Positions 53,195 to 64,000 of a DNA stretch of 64,000 bases are shown in pieces (position 1 is the first letter of the stretch; each line of letters opens with the position of its first letter). The position numbers were made by a program, and so were the translations under genes. The DNA lies in contig NZ_BMQF01000014.1 of NCBI RefSeq assembly GCF_014647975.1, forward strand, positions 62,001 to 126,000. Reading direction: 5' to 3'. The stretch is from Streptomyces fumigatiscleroticus. Lineage in GTDB: Bacteria; Actinomycetota; Actinomycetes; Streptomycetales; Streptomycetaceae. Under the pieces are notes generated by a model. It was given only the letters and a program-made list of their open reading frames with translations. It did not search any database and was not told the DNA's origin.

Positions 53195-53983
53195 GTGACA
53201 TCGGCTGTAACCATTCCCAGGCACGGGGGTACTGGAGGGCGTACGGCCGTTGCCGCGCGGGCGCGGCAGGTCGTGAAGGCCTACGGATCAGGGGAGACCC
53301 GGGTCGTCGCGCTCGACCATGTCGACGTGGACATCGAACGCGGCCGGTTCACCGCGATCATGGGCCCCTCGGGGTCCGGCAAGTCCACGCTGATGCACTG
53401 CCTGGCCGGTCTCGACACCGTGACCTCCGGACAGATCTTCCTGGACGAGACCGAGATCACCGGCCTGAAGGACAAGAAGCTCACCCAGCTGCGCCGGGAC
53501 CGGATCGGCTTCATCTTCCAGGCGTTCAACCTGCTGCCCACGCTGAACGCGATCGAGAACATCACGCTGCCCATGGACATAGCGGGCCGCAAGCCGGACC
53601 GGGACTGGCTGGGCCGGGTCGTGGACACCGTCGGGCTCGCCGGACGGCTCAGGCACCGGCCCACCCAGCTCTCCGGCGGCCAGCAGCAGCGGGTGGCCGT
53701 GGCGCGGGCGCTCGCCGCCCGGCCCGAGATCATCTTCGGCGACGAGCCCACCGGCAACCTCGACTCCCGCGCGGGCGCCGAAGTCCTGGGCTTCCTGCGC
53801 AGGTCGGTCGACGAGCTGGGCCAGACCATCGTCATGGTCACCCACGACCCGGTGGCCGCCTCCTACGCCGACCGCGTGCTCTACCTCGCCGACGGCCGCA
53901 TCGTCGACGAGATGCACCAGCCCACCGCCGACCAGGTCCTGGACCGGATGAAGGACTTCGACGCCCGGGGGCGCACGTCATGA
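53195..53983 (+). CDS. ABC transporter ATP-binding protein (MacB/LolD type)
   Basis: This 262-residue ATPase has Walker A G-P-S-G-S-G-K-S-T near residue 53, Q-loop 'FIFQAFNLLPTL' near 108, signature L-S-G-G-Q-Q-Q-R-V near 158 and Walker B 'IIFGDEPTGNLD' near 180, all matching the MacB/FtsE group. GTG 53195 follows AGGAG. Its ATGA stop/start overlap with the permease makes the pair one transporter. Such type VII ABC systems use mechanotransmission to export antibiotics, peptides or lipoproteins or to signal for cell-wall hydrolysis. Confidence 0.94.
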   Translation: MTSAVTIPRHGGTGGRTAVAARARQVVKAYGSGETRVVALDHVDVDIERGRFTAIMGPSGSGKSTLMHCLAGLDTVTSGQIFLDETEITGLKDKKLTQLRRDRIGFIFQAFNLLPTLNAIENITLPMDIAGRKPDRDWLGRVVDTVGLAGRLRHRPTQLSGGQQQRVAVARALAARPEIIFGDEPTGNLDSRAGAEVLGFLRRSVDELGQTIVMVTHDPVAASYADRVLYLADGRIVDEMHQPTADQVLDRMKDFDARGRTS

Positions 53984-56547
53984 CCGTGCTGAAGACCTCG
54001 ATGCGCAACTTCTTCGCGCACAAGGGCCGCATGGCGCTCTCGGCCGTCGCCGTGCTGCTGTCGGTGGCGTTCGTCTGCGGCACGCTGGTGTTCACCGACA
54101 CCATGAACACCACCTTCGACAAGCTCTTCGCGGTCACCTCCTCCGACGTGACCGTCATGCCGAAGGACGCCGAGAGCGAGGAGACCGCGCAGAACGGCGT
54201 GCCCGAGTCGCTGCCGGCCTCCGTGCTGGAGCGGATCCGCTCGGCCGACGGCGTGCGGGCGGCGGAGGGCGCGGTCGCCGTGATGAACGTGACCGTCGTC
54301 GACGGCGACGACGACAACGTGGGCGCCACCAGCGGCGCCCCGACCCTGGCCGGCAACTGGACGGAGAACGACCTCCGTTCGATGGAGATCACCTCCGGGC
54401 ACGCCCCGCGCGGTCCGACCGAGGTGATGGTCGACGCCGACACCGCCGACAAGCACGGCCTGAACCTCGGTGACGAACTGCGCACCATCGCGCAGACCGG
54501 CGACTTCACCGCCCGGATCGTCGGCATCGCCGGCTGGAAGGTGACCAACCCCGGCGCCGCCGTCGTCTACTTCGACACCGCCACCGCACAGCGGCAACTG
54601 CTCGGTGCCACCGGCCGGTTCACCCAGTTCAACGTCACCGCCGAGGACGGCGTCTCCGACGCGCGGCTCAAGCGGAACGTCTCCGCCGCACTGGGCGGCG
54701 GCTCCTTCAAGATCCAGACCGAGAAGGAGAACGCCGACGAGAACCGCGCGGGCATCGACGAGTTCATGGGCGTCATCAAGTACGCCATGCTCGGCTTCGC
54801 CGGGATCGCGTTCCTGGTCGGCATCTTCCTGATCATCAACACGTTCTCGATGCTGGTCGCCCAGCGCACCCGCGAGATCGGCCTGCTGCGGGCCATCGGC
54901 TCCTCCCGCCGCCAGGTCAACCGCTCGGTGCTGATCGAGGCGCTGTTCCTCGGCGTCGTGGGCTCCGTGCTCGGTGTGGCGGCCGGGGTCGGCATCGCCG
55001 TCGGCCTGATGAAGCTGATGTCGGCGGCCGGCATGAGCCTGTCCACCGAGGACCTCACCGTGAAGGCGGCCACCCCGGTCGTCGGCCTGGTCCTGGGCGT
55101 CGTGGTCACCGTCCTCGCCGCCTATCTGCCGGCCCGCCGGGCCGGGAAGGTCTCCCCGATGGCCGCGCTGCGCGACGCCGGCACCCCGGCCGACGGCCGG
55201 GCGGGCCGGGTGCGCGGCGTGATCGGTCTGGTGCTGACCGGCGCGGGCGCGTTCGCCCTGTTCACGGCGGCCGCCGCCGACAAGGCCAGCGAGGGCTCGC
55301 TGTTCCTGGGCGCGGGCGTGGTGCTGTCCCTGATCGGCTTCGTGGTGATCGGCCCGCTGCTGGCGGGCGGGGTCGTCCGGGTGATCAGCGCGGTGCTGCT
55401 GCGGGTCTTCGGACCGGTGGGCCGCATGGCCGAGCGCAACGCGCTGCGCAATCCGCGCCGCACCGGCGCCACGGGCGCGGCCCTGATGATCGGTCTGGCG
55501 CTGGTGGCCTGCCTGTCGGTGGTCGGCTCCTCGATGGTCGCCTCGGCCACCGGCGAGCTGGACAAGTCGGTCGGCGCGGACTTCATCGTCCAGGGCAACC
55601 AGCGGATCGTGCCGCAGGCCCAGAAGGCGATGGAGCAGACCCCGGGCCTGGCGCACGTCACCCACTACAAGGTGCTGGACGCCACCCTCACCTCGCCCGA
55701 CGGCAGGACCGACGACGACGGCGTCACCGCCGCCGACCCGACCTACGCCGAGGACCTGCGCCGCCCGACGACCGAGGGCACCCTCGCCGACGCCTACGGC
55801 ACCGACGCCATGTCGGTCGGTTCCGACTACGCCGAGAAGCACGGCGTGCGCGTCGGCGACATCCTCACCGTCGCCTTCAAGGGCGGCGAGACGGCGAAGC
55901 TGAAGGTCGCCGCGATCACCGACGACGACACCGCCATCGACCAGGGCGCCCGGTACCTCAGCATCGACACGATGCGCAAGTACCTCCCCGCCGGCCAGAT
56001 CCCGCCGGACATGATCATGTTCGCCAAGGCCGAGGACGGCCGGGAGAAGCAGGCGTACGCGGCGCTGAAGAAGGCGCTGCACCCCTACCCGCAGTACCAG
56101 GTCCGTGACCAGACCGACTACAAGCAGGAGCTGAAGGACCAGGTCGGCCAGTTGCTCAACATGGTCTACGGTCTGCTCGCCCTGGCGATCGTGGTGGCGG
56201 TGCTGGGCGTGGTGAACACCCTGGCCCTGTCGGTGGTCGAGCGGACGAGGGAGATCGGCCTGCTGCGCGCCATCGGCCTCTCCCGCCGCCAGCTGCGCCG
56301 CATGATCCGCCTGGAGTCCGTGGTCATCGCCCTCTTCGGTGCCCTGCTCGGCCTGGGCCTGGGCATGGGCTGGGGCGCCACCGCGCAGAAGCTGCTCGCC
56401 CTGGAGGGCCTGAACGTCCTCGACATCCCCTGGCCCACCATCATCGGCGTGTTCATCGGCTCGGCCTTCGTGGGCCTGTTCGCGGCGCTGATCCCGGCCT
56501 TCCGGGCGGGCCGGATGAACGTACTGAACGCGATCGCGACGGAGTAG
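53980..56547 (+). CDS. FtsX-like permease (MacB-type ABC transporter, duplicated FtsX domain)
   Basis: This 855-residue permease has a first TM helix at about residues 18-40, a MacB-like periplasmic-type domain (about 42-240), an FtsX domain with three helices (about 265-400), two or more middle helices, a second large extracytoplasmic domain (about 520-715) and a second FtsX domain (about 720-850). The two FtsX domains share 'RTREIGLLRAIG(S/L)SRRQ', showing the internal duplication typical of actinobacterial forms. It overlaps the ATPase gene by 4 bases. Ends before a strong hairpin. Confidence 0.93.
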   Translation: MTVLKTSMRNFFAHKGRMALSAVAVLLSVAFVCGTLVFTDTMNTTFDKLFAVTSSDVTVMPKDAESEETAQNGVPESLPASVLERIRSADGVRAAEGAVAVMNVTVVDGDDDNVGATSGAPTLAGNWTENDLRSMEITSGHAPRGPTEVMVDADTADKHGLNLGDELRTIAQTGDFTARIVGIAGWKVTNPGAAVVYFDTATAQRQLLGATGRFTQFNVTAEDGVSDARLKRNVSAALGGGSFKIQTEKENADENRAGIDEFMGVIKYAMLGFAGIAFLVGIFLIINTFSMLVAQRTREIGLLRAIGSSRRQVNRSVLIEALFLGVVGSVLGVAAGVGIAVGLMKLMSAAGMSLSTEDLTVKAATPVVGLVLGVVVTVLAAYLPARRAGKVSPMAALRDAGTPADGRAGRVRGVIGLVLTGAGAFALFTAAAADKASEGSLFLGAGVVLSLIGFVVIGPLLAGGVVRVISAVLLRVFGPVGRMAERNALRNPRRTGATGAALMIGLALVACLSVVGSSMVASATGELDKSVGADFIVQGNQRIVPQAQKAMEQTPGLAHVTHYKVLDATLTSPDGRTDDDGVTAADPTYAEDLRRPTTEGTLADAYGTDAMSVGSDYAEKHGVRVGDILTVAFKGGETAKLKVAAITDDDTAIDQGARYLSIDTMRKYLPAGQIPPDMIMFAKAEDGREKQAYAALKKALHPYPQYQVRDQTDYKQELKDQVGQLLNMVYGLLALAIVVAVLGVVNTLALSVVERTREIGLLRAIGLSRRQLRRMIRLESVVIALFGALLGLGLGMGWGATAQKLLALEGLNVLDIPWPTIIGVFIGSAFVGLFAALIPAFRAGRMNVLNAIATE

Positions 56548-56602
56548 GGGGAGCGAGGGGGAACCCACGGCCACCGCATACGGGGGTTGCGGGGGAACGG
56601 GG

Positions 56603-56644
56603 GAGGGCCGGGCCCGGCGGAATCATCCGCCGGGCCCGGCCCTC
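56603..56644. terminator. Strong bidirectional hairpin after the FtsX permease
   Basis: A perfect 19-bp stem (GAGGGCCGGGCCCGGCGGA with its complement) closes on an ATCA loop, 55 bp past the permease stop. Confidence 0.85.
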
Positions 56645-56800
56645 GCCCGGTTTCTGCGGCCGAGGCGGACGACCATGACGGTGACGGCGCTTTCGGTGCT
56701 CTCGTACATGACGCGATACCGCCCGACGCGCGTCCGGCGCAGGTTCCGCGAGCCGTACTCGGTGGCGTCCGGGGCCGGGGACCGGTTGATCGGCCGGTGG
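56623..56800 (-). pseudogene. Remnant of a RelE/ParE-type toxin gene
   Basis: The minus strand encodes 'GSRNLRRTRVGRYRVMYEST' and then 'VTVMVVRLGRR', the C-terminal half of RelE-superfamily toxins (L-R-R-x-R-V-G-x-Y-R-V-x-Y-E...V-x-R-x-G-x-R). The preceding codons show no start and no recognisable N-terminal helices, and no antitoxin gene is present. The final H-R-x-x-x-Y is lost in the terminator. It lies between the FtsX permease and mfd; probably a decayed toxin-antitoxin module. Confidence 0.6.
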
Positions 56801-56921
56801 CTGGTCGATCGCTCGGACGGGTGAAGGTGTCGCCGGCGACGTACCCTGGACACCCCCCGGCCCGCAGCGCGTGTCGGGCCCGTCGTGTTGCCCACCCCCC
56901 GGAACCGAAAGCGCGCCTTTC

Positions 56922-60458
<3,537 letters not shown>

Positions 60459-60479
60459 GCCCGCGGGGCCGGCGTTCCG

Positions 60480-60866
60480 TCAGGCCACCGGCCGGATCCG
60501 GCCGCCGGTGGCCCGGCGCAGCGCCGCCGCCAGCCGGTCGCGCACGGCGGCCTGCGCGGCGATCCGCGCCTCCAGCACGGCCAGCCGCCCGGCGGCGACC
60601 TGAAGGGCCCGGTCGGAGGCCGGGCCCGCCAGCACGTCCCCGTCCAGGCACGGCAGGAACACGCGTACGTCGTCCAGGGTGAGACCGGCGTCCAGCAGCC
60701 GCCGGATGTTGCGGACCCGGACGGCCGCACCGGCGTCGTAGAGCCGGTAGCCGTTCGCGGCGCGCTCGGAGCCGATCAGGCCCGCCTGCTCGTAGTGGCG
60801 CAGAGCGCGCGGCGTCGTGCCGGTCGCCTCGGCCAGCTCGCCGATCCGCATGCGGGGTTCTGCCAT
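60480..60866 (-). CDS. MerR family transcriptional regulator
   Basis: This 128-residue regulator has the MerR HTH at about residues 6-45 ('MRIGELAEATGTTPRALRHYEQAGLIGSERAANGYRLYD'-like) and a dimerisation coiled coil (about 85-115). There is no Cys cluster, so it is not a metal sensor of the classical type. ATG 60866 or 60851 may be the start. It follows the SDR gene by 11 bp, so it is co-transcribed and probably binds the MerR-type promoter at 61697-61729. Confidence 0.88.
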   Translation of the reverse strand: MAEPRMRIGELAEATGTTPRALRHYEQAGLIGSERAANGYRLYDAGAAVRVRNIRRLLDAGLTLDDVRVFLPCLDGDVLAGPASDRALQVAAGRLAVLEARIAAQAAVRDRLAAALRRATGGRIRPVA

Positions 60867-60877
60867 GCGGGCCAGTC

Positions 60878-61690
60878 TCATGCGACGACGGCACCGCCGT
60901 CCACCGCGAGGACCGCGCCGGTGATGAACGACGCCTCCGCCGAGGCCAGTTGGGCGATCGCCCAGGCGACCTCCTCGGGCCGGCCGATACGGCCCAGCGG
61001 AGTGTGGGCGAGCTGCCAGGCGCGCAGTGCGGCCCGCTGCCCGGAGCTCCGGCCCGCGTGGTGGGCGATCGGCGTGTCGATCGCGCCGGGCGCCACGGCG
61101 GCGACCCGGATCCCGTGCGGAGCCAGCTCCACCGCCCAGCTGCGGGTGAGCACCTCCAGCGCCGCCTTCCCGGCCGCGTACAGGGAGTTGCCGGGCCAGG
61201 CGCGCCGGTCGACGGAGGTCGTCACGTTCACCACGACGCCACGGCTCTCCGCCAGGGCGGACAGCGCCGCCTGGACGAGCAGGACGGGGGCGAGCAGATT
61301 GGTCGCGAGCTCGGCCTCCATCGACGCGCGCGTGTACGTGCGCAGGGAGCCGGTGCCGGCGATCCCGGCGTTGTTGACCAGCACGTCGATACGGCCGTGC
61401 CGCTCCAGCGCCGTACGGACCGCGGTCGCCGGACCGTCCGGGTCCGTGAGGTCCACGGCCAGCGGGGTGATGCGCTCCGGGGCGTACGCGGCCGTTCCGT
61501 TCAGCGGAGCCGTCCGGCGGCCGACGGCCACAACGTGCGCCCCCCGCGCGGCGAACGCGTGCGCCGTCGCACGGCCGATACCGGTGCCCGCACCGGTGAC
61601 CAGGACGGTCCGGGGCGCCGCGGGCATGGGTGCGCAGGTGCGGGGCAACGGTACGGAGACGGTGCCGTGTTGAATGTCCGAGGAGGTCAT
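60878..61690 (-). CDS. Short-chain dehydrogenase/reductase
   Basis: This 270-residue classical SDR has the cofactor motif T-G-A-G-T-G-I-G near residue 32, N-N-A-G near 105, and the catalytic Ser-Tyr-x-x-x-Lys ('TTSVDRR...SLYAAGKAAL') near 155-175. The C-terminal 'GAVLAVDGGAVVA' is typical. ATG 61690 is chosen because the MerR-type -10 element ends only 6 bases upstream, implying a leaderless mRNA; ATG 61627 begins the conserved part. Arg and Gly after the first strand ('VGRRTA') suggest NADP. Substrate unknown; the MerR partner implies induction by a small molecule. Confidence 0.88.
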   Translation of the reverse strand: MTSSDIQHGTVSVPLPRTCAPMPAAPRTVLVTGAGTGIGRATAHAFAARGAHVVAVGRRTAPLNGTAAYAPERITPLAVDLTDPDGPATAVRTALERHGRIDVLVNNAGIAGTGSLRTYTRASMEAELATNLLAPVLLVQAALSALAESRGVVVNVTTSVDRRAWPGNSLYAAGKAALEVLTRSWAVELAPHGIRVAAVAPGAIDTPIAHHAGRSSGQRAALRAWQLAHTPLGRIGRPEEVAWAIAQLASAEASFITGAVLAVDGGAVVA

Positions 61691-61696
61691 GCGGGA

Positions 61697-61729
61697 ATCG
61701 TCGGACCCTGACGCCGGTGTCAGGGTCAA
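61697..61729 (-). promoter_or_regulatory. MerR-type promoter with overlong spacer and palindromic operator
   Basis: On the minus strand, -35 TTGACC (61729-61724) and -10 GACGAT (61702-61697) are separated by about 21 bp. The spacer and -35 hold ACCCTGAC-N6-GTCAGGGT, 8-bp arms at 61705-61712 and 61719-61726. Long spacers with a centred dyad are the hallmark of MerR-activated promoters. The SDR ATG lies 6 bases beyond the -10. Confidence 0.7.
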
Positions 61730-61756
61730 GGCCGAGGGAACGGGTGAGGTGGAACC

Positions 61757-62560
61757 GTGCGCAGTAAGAGGCGGCGTATGAGGCGGACGGGCGGAGTACG
61801 GCGCGTCGTCATGGCGTCCGCGGCGCTGCTGGGCACCGGGGCCCTGCTCGCCGGATGCGACGGCTCGGGCATCGGCGTGGACGGCTCCCCCTCCGGCTCC
61901 GCCGTTCCCACGGCGGGCGACGGCCGCGCGGTGAGCCCGCTGGACAACCCCGACGGCACGGAACCGGGGCTGGCGGCCATCACCTCGGACGCGGACCGGG
62001 CCAAGGCACGGGCGCTGATCGGCAAGGTGGCCACCAAGGGGCGCGGCCCCAGGACGGGCTACGACCGGGACGAGTTCGGCTACGCCTGGATGGACTCGGC
62101 CCCCGAGGACGTCCCGTTCTCCCACAACGGCTGCGACACCCGCAACGATCTCCTCAAGCGTGACGGGGAGGACGTCCGCTTCCGGTCCGGCTCGGACTGC
62201 GTCGTCACCTCCATGACGCTGCACGACCCGTACACCGGCGAGACGATCGAGTGGACCAAGTCCCACGCCACCGCGGTCCAGATCGACCACGTCATGCCGC
62301 TCTCCTACGACTGGCAGATGGGCGCCTCGCGCTGGACGAAGGACAAACGCGAGGCCATCGCCAACGACCCGCTCAACCTGATCCCGGTGGACGGCCCCAC
62401 CAACGGCTCCAAGAGCGACTCCGGCCCGGCGTCCTGGCTCCCCCCGAACAAGCGGATCCGCTGCTCCTACGCGGTCCGCGTCGCCCAGGTGTCACTGAAG
62501 TACGACCTTCCCGTCACGGCTCCCGACAAGGAGACGATGCTGCGGCAGTGCGGGGGCTGA
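61757..62560 (+). CDS. Secreted lipoprotein with HNH nuclease domain (GmrSD C-terminal/DUF1524 type)
   Basis: This 267-residue protein has an Arg-rich n-region, a hydrophobic stretch and a lipobox L-L-A-G-C (Cys near residue 34), so it is lipid-anchored outside. A short linker leads to an HNH domain: 'CVVTSMTLHDPYTGETIEW', 'IDHVMPLSYDWQMGASRWTKDKREAIANDPLNLIPVDGPTN' near 170-205, with catalytic D-H and N. The family is widespread and usually extracellular in Streptomyces, perhaps for DNA scavenging. GTG 61757; a later ATG gives a shorter n-region. Divergent from SDR-merR. Confidence 0.9.
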   Translation: MRSKRRRMRRTGGVRRVVMASAALLGTGALLAGCDGSGIGVDGSPSGSAVPTAGDGRAVSPLDNPDGTEPGLAAITSDADRAKARALIGKVATKGRGPRTGYDRDEFGYAWMDSAPEDVPFSHNGCDTRNDLLKRDGEDVRFRSGSDCVVTSMTLHDPYTGETIEWTKSHATAVQIDHVMPLSYDWQMGASRWTKDKREAIANDPLNLIPVDGPTNGSKSDSGPASWLPPNKRIRCSYAVRVAQVSLKYDLPVTAPDKETMLRQCGG

Positions 62561-62602
62561 AAGCCTTTGGGAGCGCCTTCCAAGGCGCCTTAGGGTGACC
62601 GG

Positions 62603-63367
62603 ATGGACCAGATGGACCGGACGGGATGGAAGGTGTCGCGTCTCGCCGAGCGGCCCGAGGCGCGGGAGCGGATGCTGGCGATGCCCGACAGCTGGCCCGC
62701 GTTCACGACCGAGGATCTCATGGGCAACGCCCACTACACGCGGATCTCGGCCGAATTCCCCGAGTACGTGCAGTTCGCCGAGGACGAGCACGGCGAGATC
62801 GTCGCCCACGCCCACAGCGTGCCCTTCGCCCTCGCCGCCGAGGGCCGGGGCGCGCTGCCCGCCCGCGGCTGGGACGAGGTGCTCGGCTGGGCCTTCTCCG
62901 ATCTGCGCCGCGGGGTGCGGCCCGACACCGTCAGCGCCATCTCCGTCGTCGTCGCCCCGCACGCCCAGGGCCGCGGACTGTCCGCCCGCATGCTCTCCGC
63001 GATGCGGGACAACGCCCGCGCCCTGGGCTTCAGCGAGGTCGTCGCCCCCGTACGCCCCAGCGCCAAGCACCTGGAACCGCGCACGCCGATCGACGAGTAC
63101 GCCCATCGCGTCCGCGCCGACGGCCTGCCGCACGACCCCTGGCTGCGCGTCCACGCCCGGGCCGGTGCCACCGTCGACTCGGTGGCCCCGGCGTCCATGA
63201 CCGTCGCCGGATCGCTTCAGCAGTGGCGCGGCTGGACGGGGCTGCCCTTCGACACCGCGGGCGACGTCGAGGTGCCCGGCGCGCTGGTCCCGGTCCGCTG
63301 CGAGCCGGAGCGCGGATACGCGGTGTACGTCGAGCCCAACGTGTGGATGCGGCACCGGGTGCGGTGA
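62603..63367 (+). CDS. GNAT family N-acetyltransferase
   Basis: This 254-residue protein contains a GNAT core with motif A 'ISVVVAPHAQGRGLSARMLSAMRDNARALGF' near residue 113 (Q-G-R-G-L), preceded by 'HSVPFAL' strands. The C-terminal region (about 165-250) is an extra domain ('WLRVHARAGATVDSVAPASMTVAGSLQQWRGWTGLPF'), seen in a Streptomyces-specific group. Substrate unknown. ATG 62603 is the third codon region of M-D-Q-M-D; ATG 62612 is an alternative. 43 bp separates it from the next, convergent gene. Confidence 0.82.
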   Translation: MDQMDRTGWKVSRLAERPEARERMLAMPDSWPAFTTEDLMGNAHYTRISAEFPEYVQFAEDEHGEIVAHAHSVPFALAAEGRGALPARGWDEVLGWAFSDLRRGVRPDTVSAISVVVAPHAQGRGLSARMLSAMRDNARALGFSEVVAPVRPSAKHLEPRTPIDEYAHRVRADGLPHDPWLRVHARAGATVDSVAPASMTVAGSLQQWRGWTGLPFDTAGDVEVPGALVPVRCEPERGYAVYVEPNVWMRHRVR

Positions 63368-63410
63368 CGCGGGAGGGGCGCGGGGTGCACCCGGGGGCCG
63401 TCCCCGCGGC

Positions 63411-64000
63411 TCATCCGCCCAGGGCGTCCAGGTCCACGATCTCGCCGCCGGGCCGCTCGGCGGCGACCGGCTTGTCGTAGTCGCCGAAGGCGATCGAACC
63501 GGGGTCCTTCGCCGAGGAGCTGTCCACGCGCAGCAGATACGGCTTGCCCTCGGTGGCCACGTACACGGTGTAGCGGTCCGCGCCGTCCTTCTCGTGCAGG
63601 ACGAGCGCCGGGGTGCCGTCGACGGTGGTGGTCTCGCCGCGGGTGGCGTTCGAGCCCGTGTCCTCCGCGTCGCCGAGCACCGAGTCCAGATCGCAGAAGC
63701 CCGCGATGTCCTTGGCGTCCTGCCCCTTGGCGGCCATGCTGGTCCACTTGCCGGCCAGCATGGCGACGGCCGCGTCGGTGTCCGCCTCCGGCTCGCCCTC
63801 GTTCTGCGCGCGCAGGAAGGCCTCGTCGTACTTCATGTAGAGGGTGTCGCCGGTCTTGATCAGCTCGGCCTTGCCCTGGCCGCCGATGCTGAGCGTGCCG
63901 GCGCACTCGCCCTCACGGTTCAGGGCCATGTCGATGCTGATGGTGTCCCCGCTCTCGTCGTCGGGAATGTCGCCCTTCATACGCAGCGAGGAGGCGCCGG
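63411..64000 (-). CDS. LppX/LprG-like lipoprotein (partial, 5' end outside window)
   Basis: The minus strand encodes at least 196 residues open at the right edge. They run 'ASSLRMKGDIPDDESGDTISIDMALNREGECAGTL', then 'GKAELIKTGDTLYMKYDEAFLRAQ', 'DGTPALVLHEKDGADRYTVYVATEGKPYLLRVD' and 'AFGDYDKPVAAERPGGEIVDLDALGG' at the end. This beta-strand rich pattern with a V-x-x-L final helix matches streptomycete LppX/LprG-type lipid-binding lipoproteins. The signal peptide and lipobox would lie beyond the window. Convergent with the GNAT gene. Confidence 0.75.
   Translation of the reverse strand, partial: GASSLRMKGDIPDDESGDTISIDMALNREGECAGTLSIGGQGKAELIKTGDTLYMKYDEAFLRAQNEGEPEADTDAAVAMLAGKWTSMAAKGQDAKDIAGFCDLDSVLGDAEDTGSNATRGETTTVDGTPALVLHEKDGADRYTVYVATEGKPYLLRVDSSSAKDPGSIAFGDYDKPVAAERPGGEIVDLDALGG

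Overview
The window is a 64 kb stretch of high-GC actinobacterial chromosome and is almost certainly from a Streptomyces species. Third codon positions are nearly always G or C, many genes start with GTG, and genes often overlap by 4 bases (GTGA or ATGA). Genus markers include an SsgA-like sporulation protein (ssgE type), the galT-galE-galK cluster, a Pmt protein mannosyltransferase, an Rpf-like muralytic protein and an Mfd of actinobacterial length. Gene order matches what I remember of the conserved core of the S. coelicolor chromosome around rsmA, ppc, glmU and mfd. That match comes from memory, not from an alignment.

Layout from the left. 1-1500: an ECF-type nickel/cobalt importer (nikQ cut by the window edge, nikMN) behind a Nur-like operator, divergent from ssgE. 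1979-7317: two tandem penicillin-binding proteins and Pmt. 7414-15433: a housekeeping run of rsmI, a small Zn-ribbon-like protein, tatD, an Rpf/G5 cell-wall protein, rsmA-ispE and an ABC-F ATPase. 15643-20321: two paralogous secreted beta-propeller proteins and an atypical response regulator without its phosphoacceptor Asp. 20491-25982: a sodium:sugar symporter divergent from galT-galE-galK, where galK carries an apparent 26-base deletion that removes its sugar-binding signature and shifts the frame. 26622-31811: GNAT, a second orphan response regulator, MarR, tam, a VOC protein, a Uma2 remnant, and a desaturase-TetR pair. 32104-39697: ppc, a membrane protein, pth, rplY, prs, glmU and tRNA-Gln(UUG), with a double-HTH/LAGLIDADG-like gene beside the tRNA.

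The most unusual part is 42073-47843. Three genes or gene pairs each combine a domain known from polymorphic toxins with a SUKH-type immunity domain: a YwqJ-type deaminase with a separate SUKH-3 protein; a WHH-type HNH nuclease domain fused to SUKH-1; and a 1098-residue protein with an Imm35-like N-terminus, a long collagen-like repeat, a nucleic-acid-type deaminase domain and a C-terminal SUKH-4 domain. None has a visible signal peptide, secretion trailer or RHS repeat, so this looks like an intracellular toxin-plus-immunity array rather than a classical effector locus. Its function is not known to me.

48013-64000: a DivIVA-like coiled-coil protein, an SSS symporter with its DUF485 partner, a 14-TMS MFS exporter, a MacB/FtsX-type ABC pair, a RelE remnant, mfd, an SDR-MerR operon with a classical MerR-type promoter, a secreted HNH lipoprotein, a GNAT protein and the 3' end of an LppX/LprG-like lipoprotein gene cut by the right edge. 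Short tandem repeats (15, 26 and 37 bp) and Streptomyces interspersed palindromic repeats mark several gene ends or lie inside genes.
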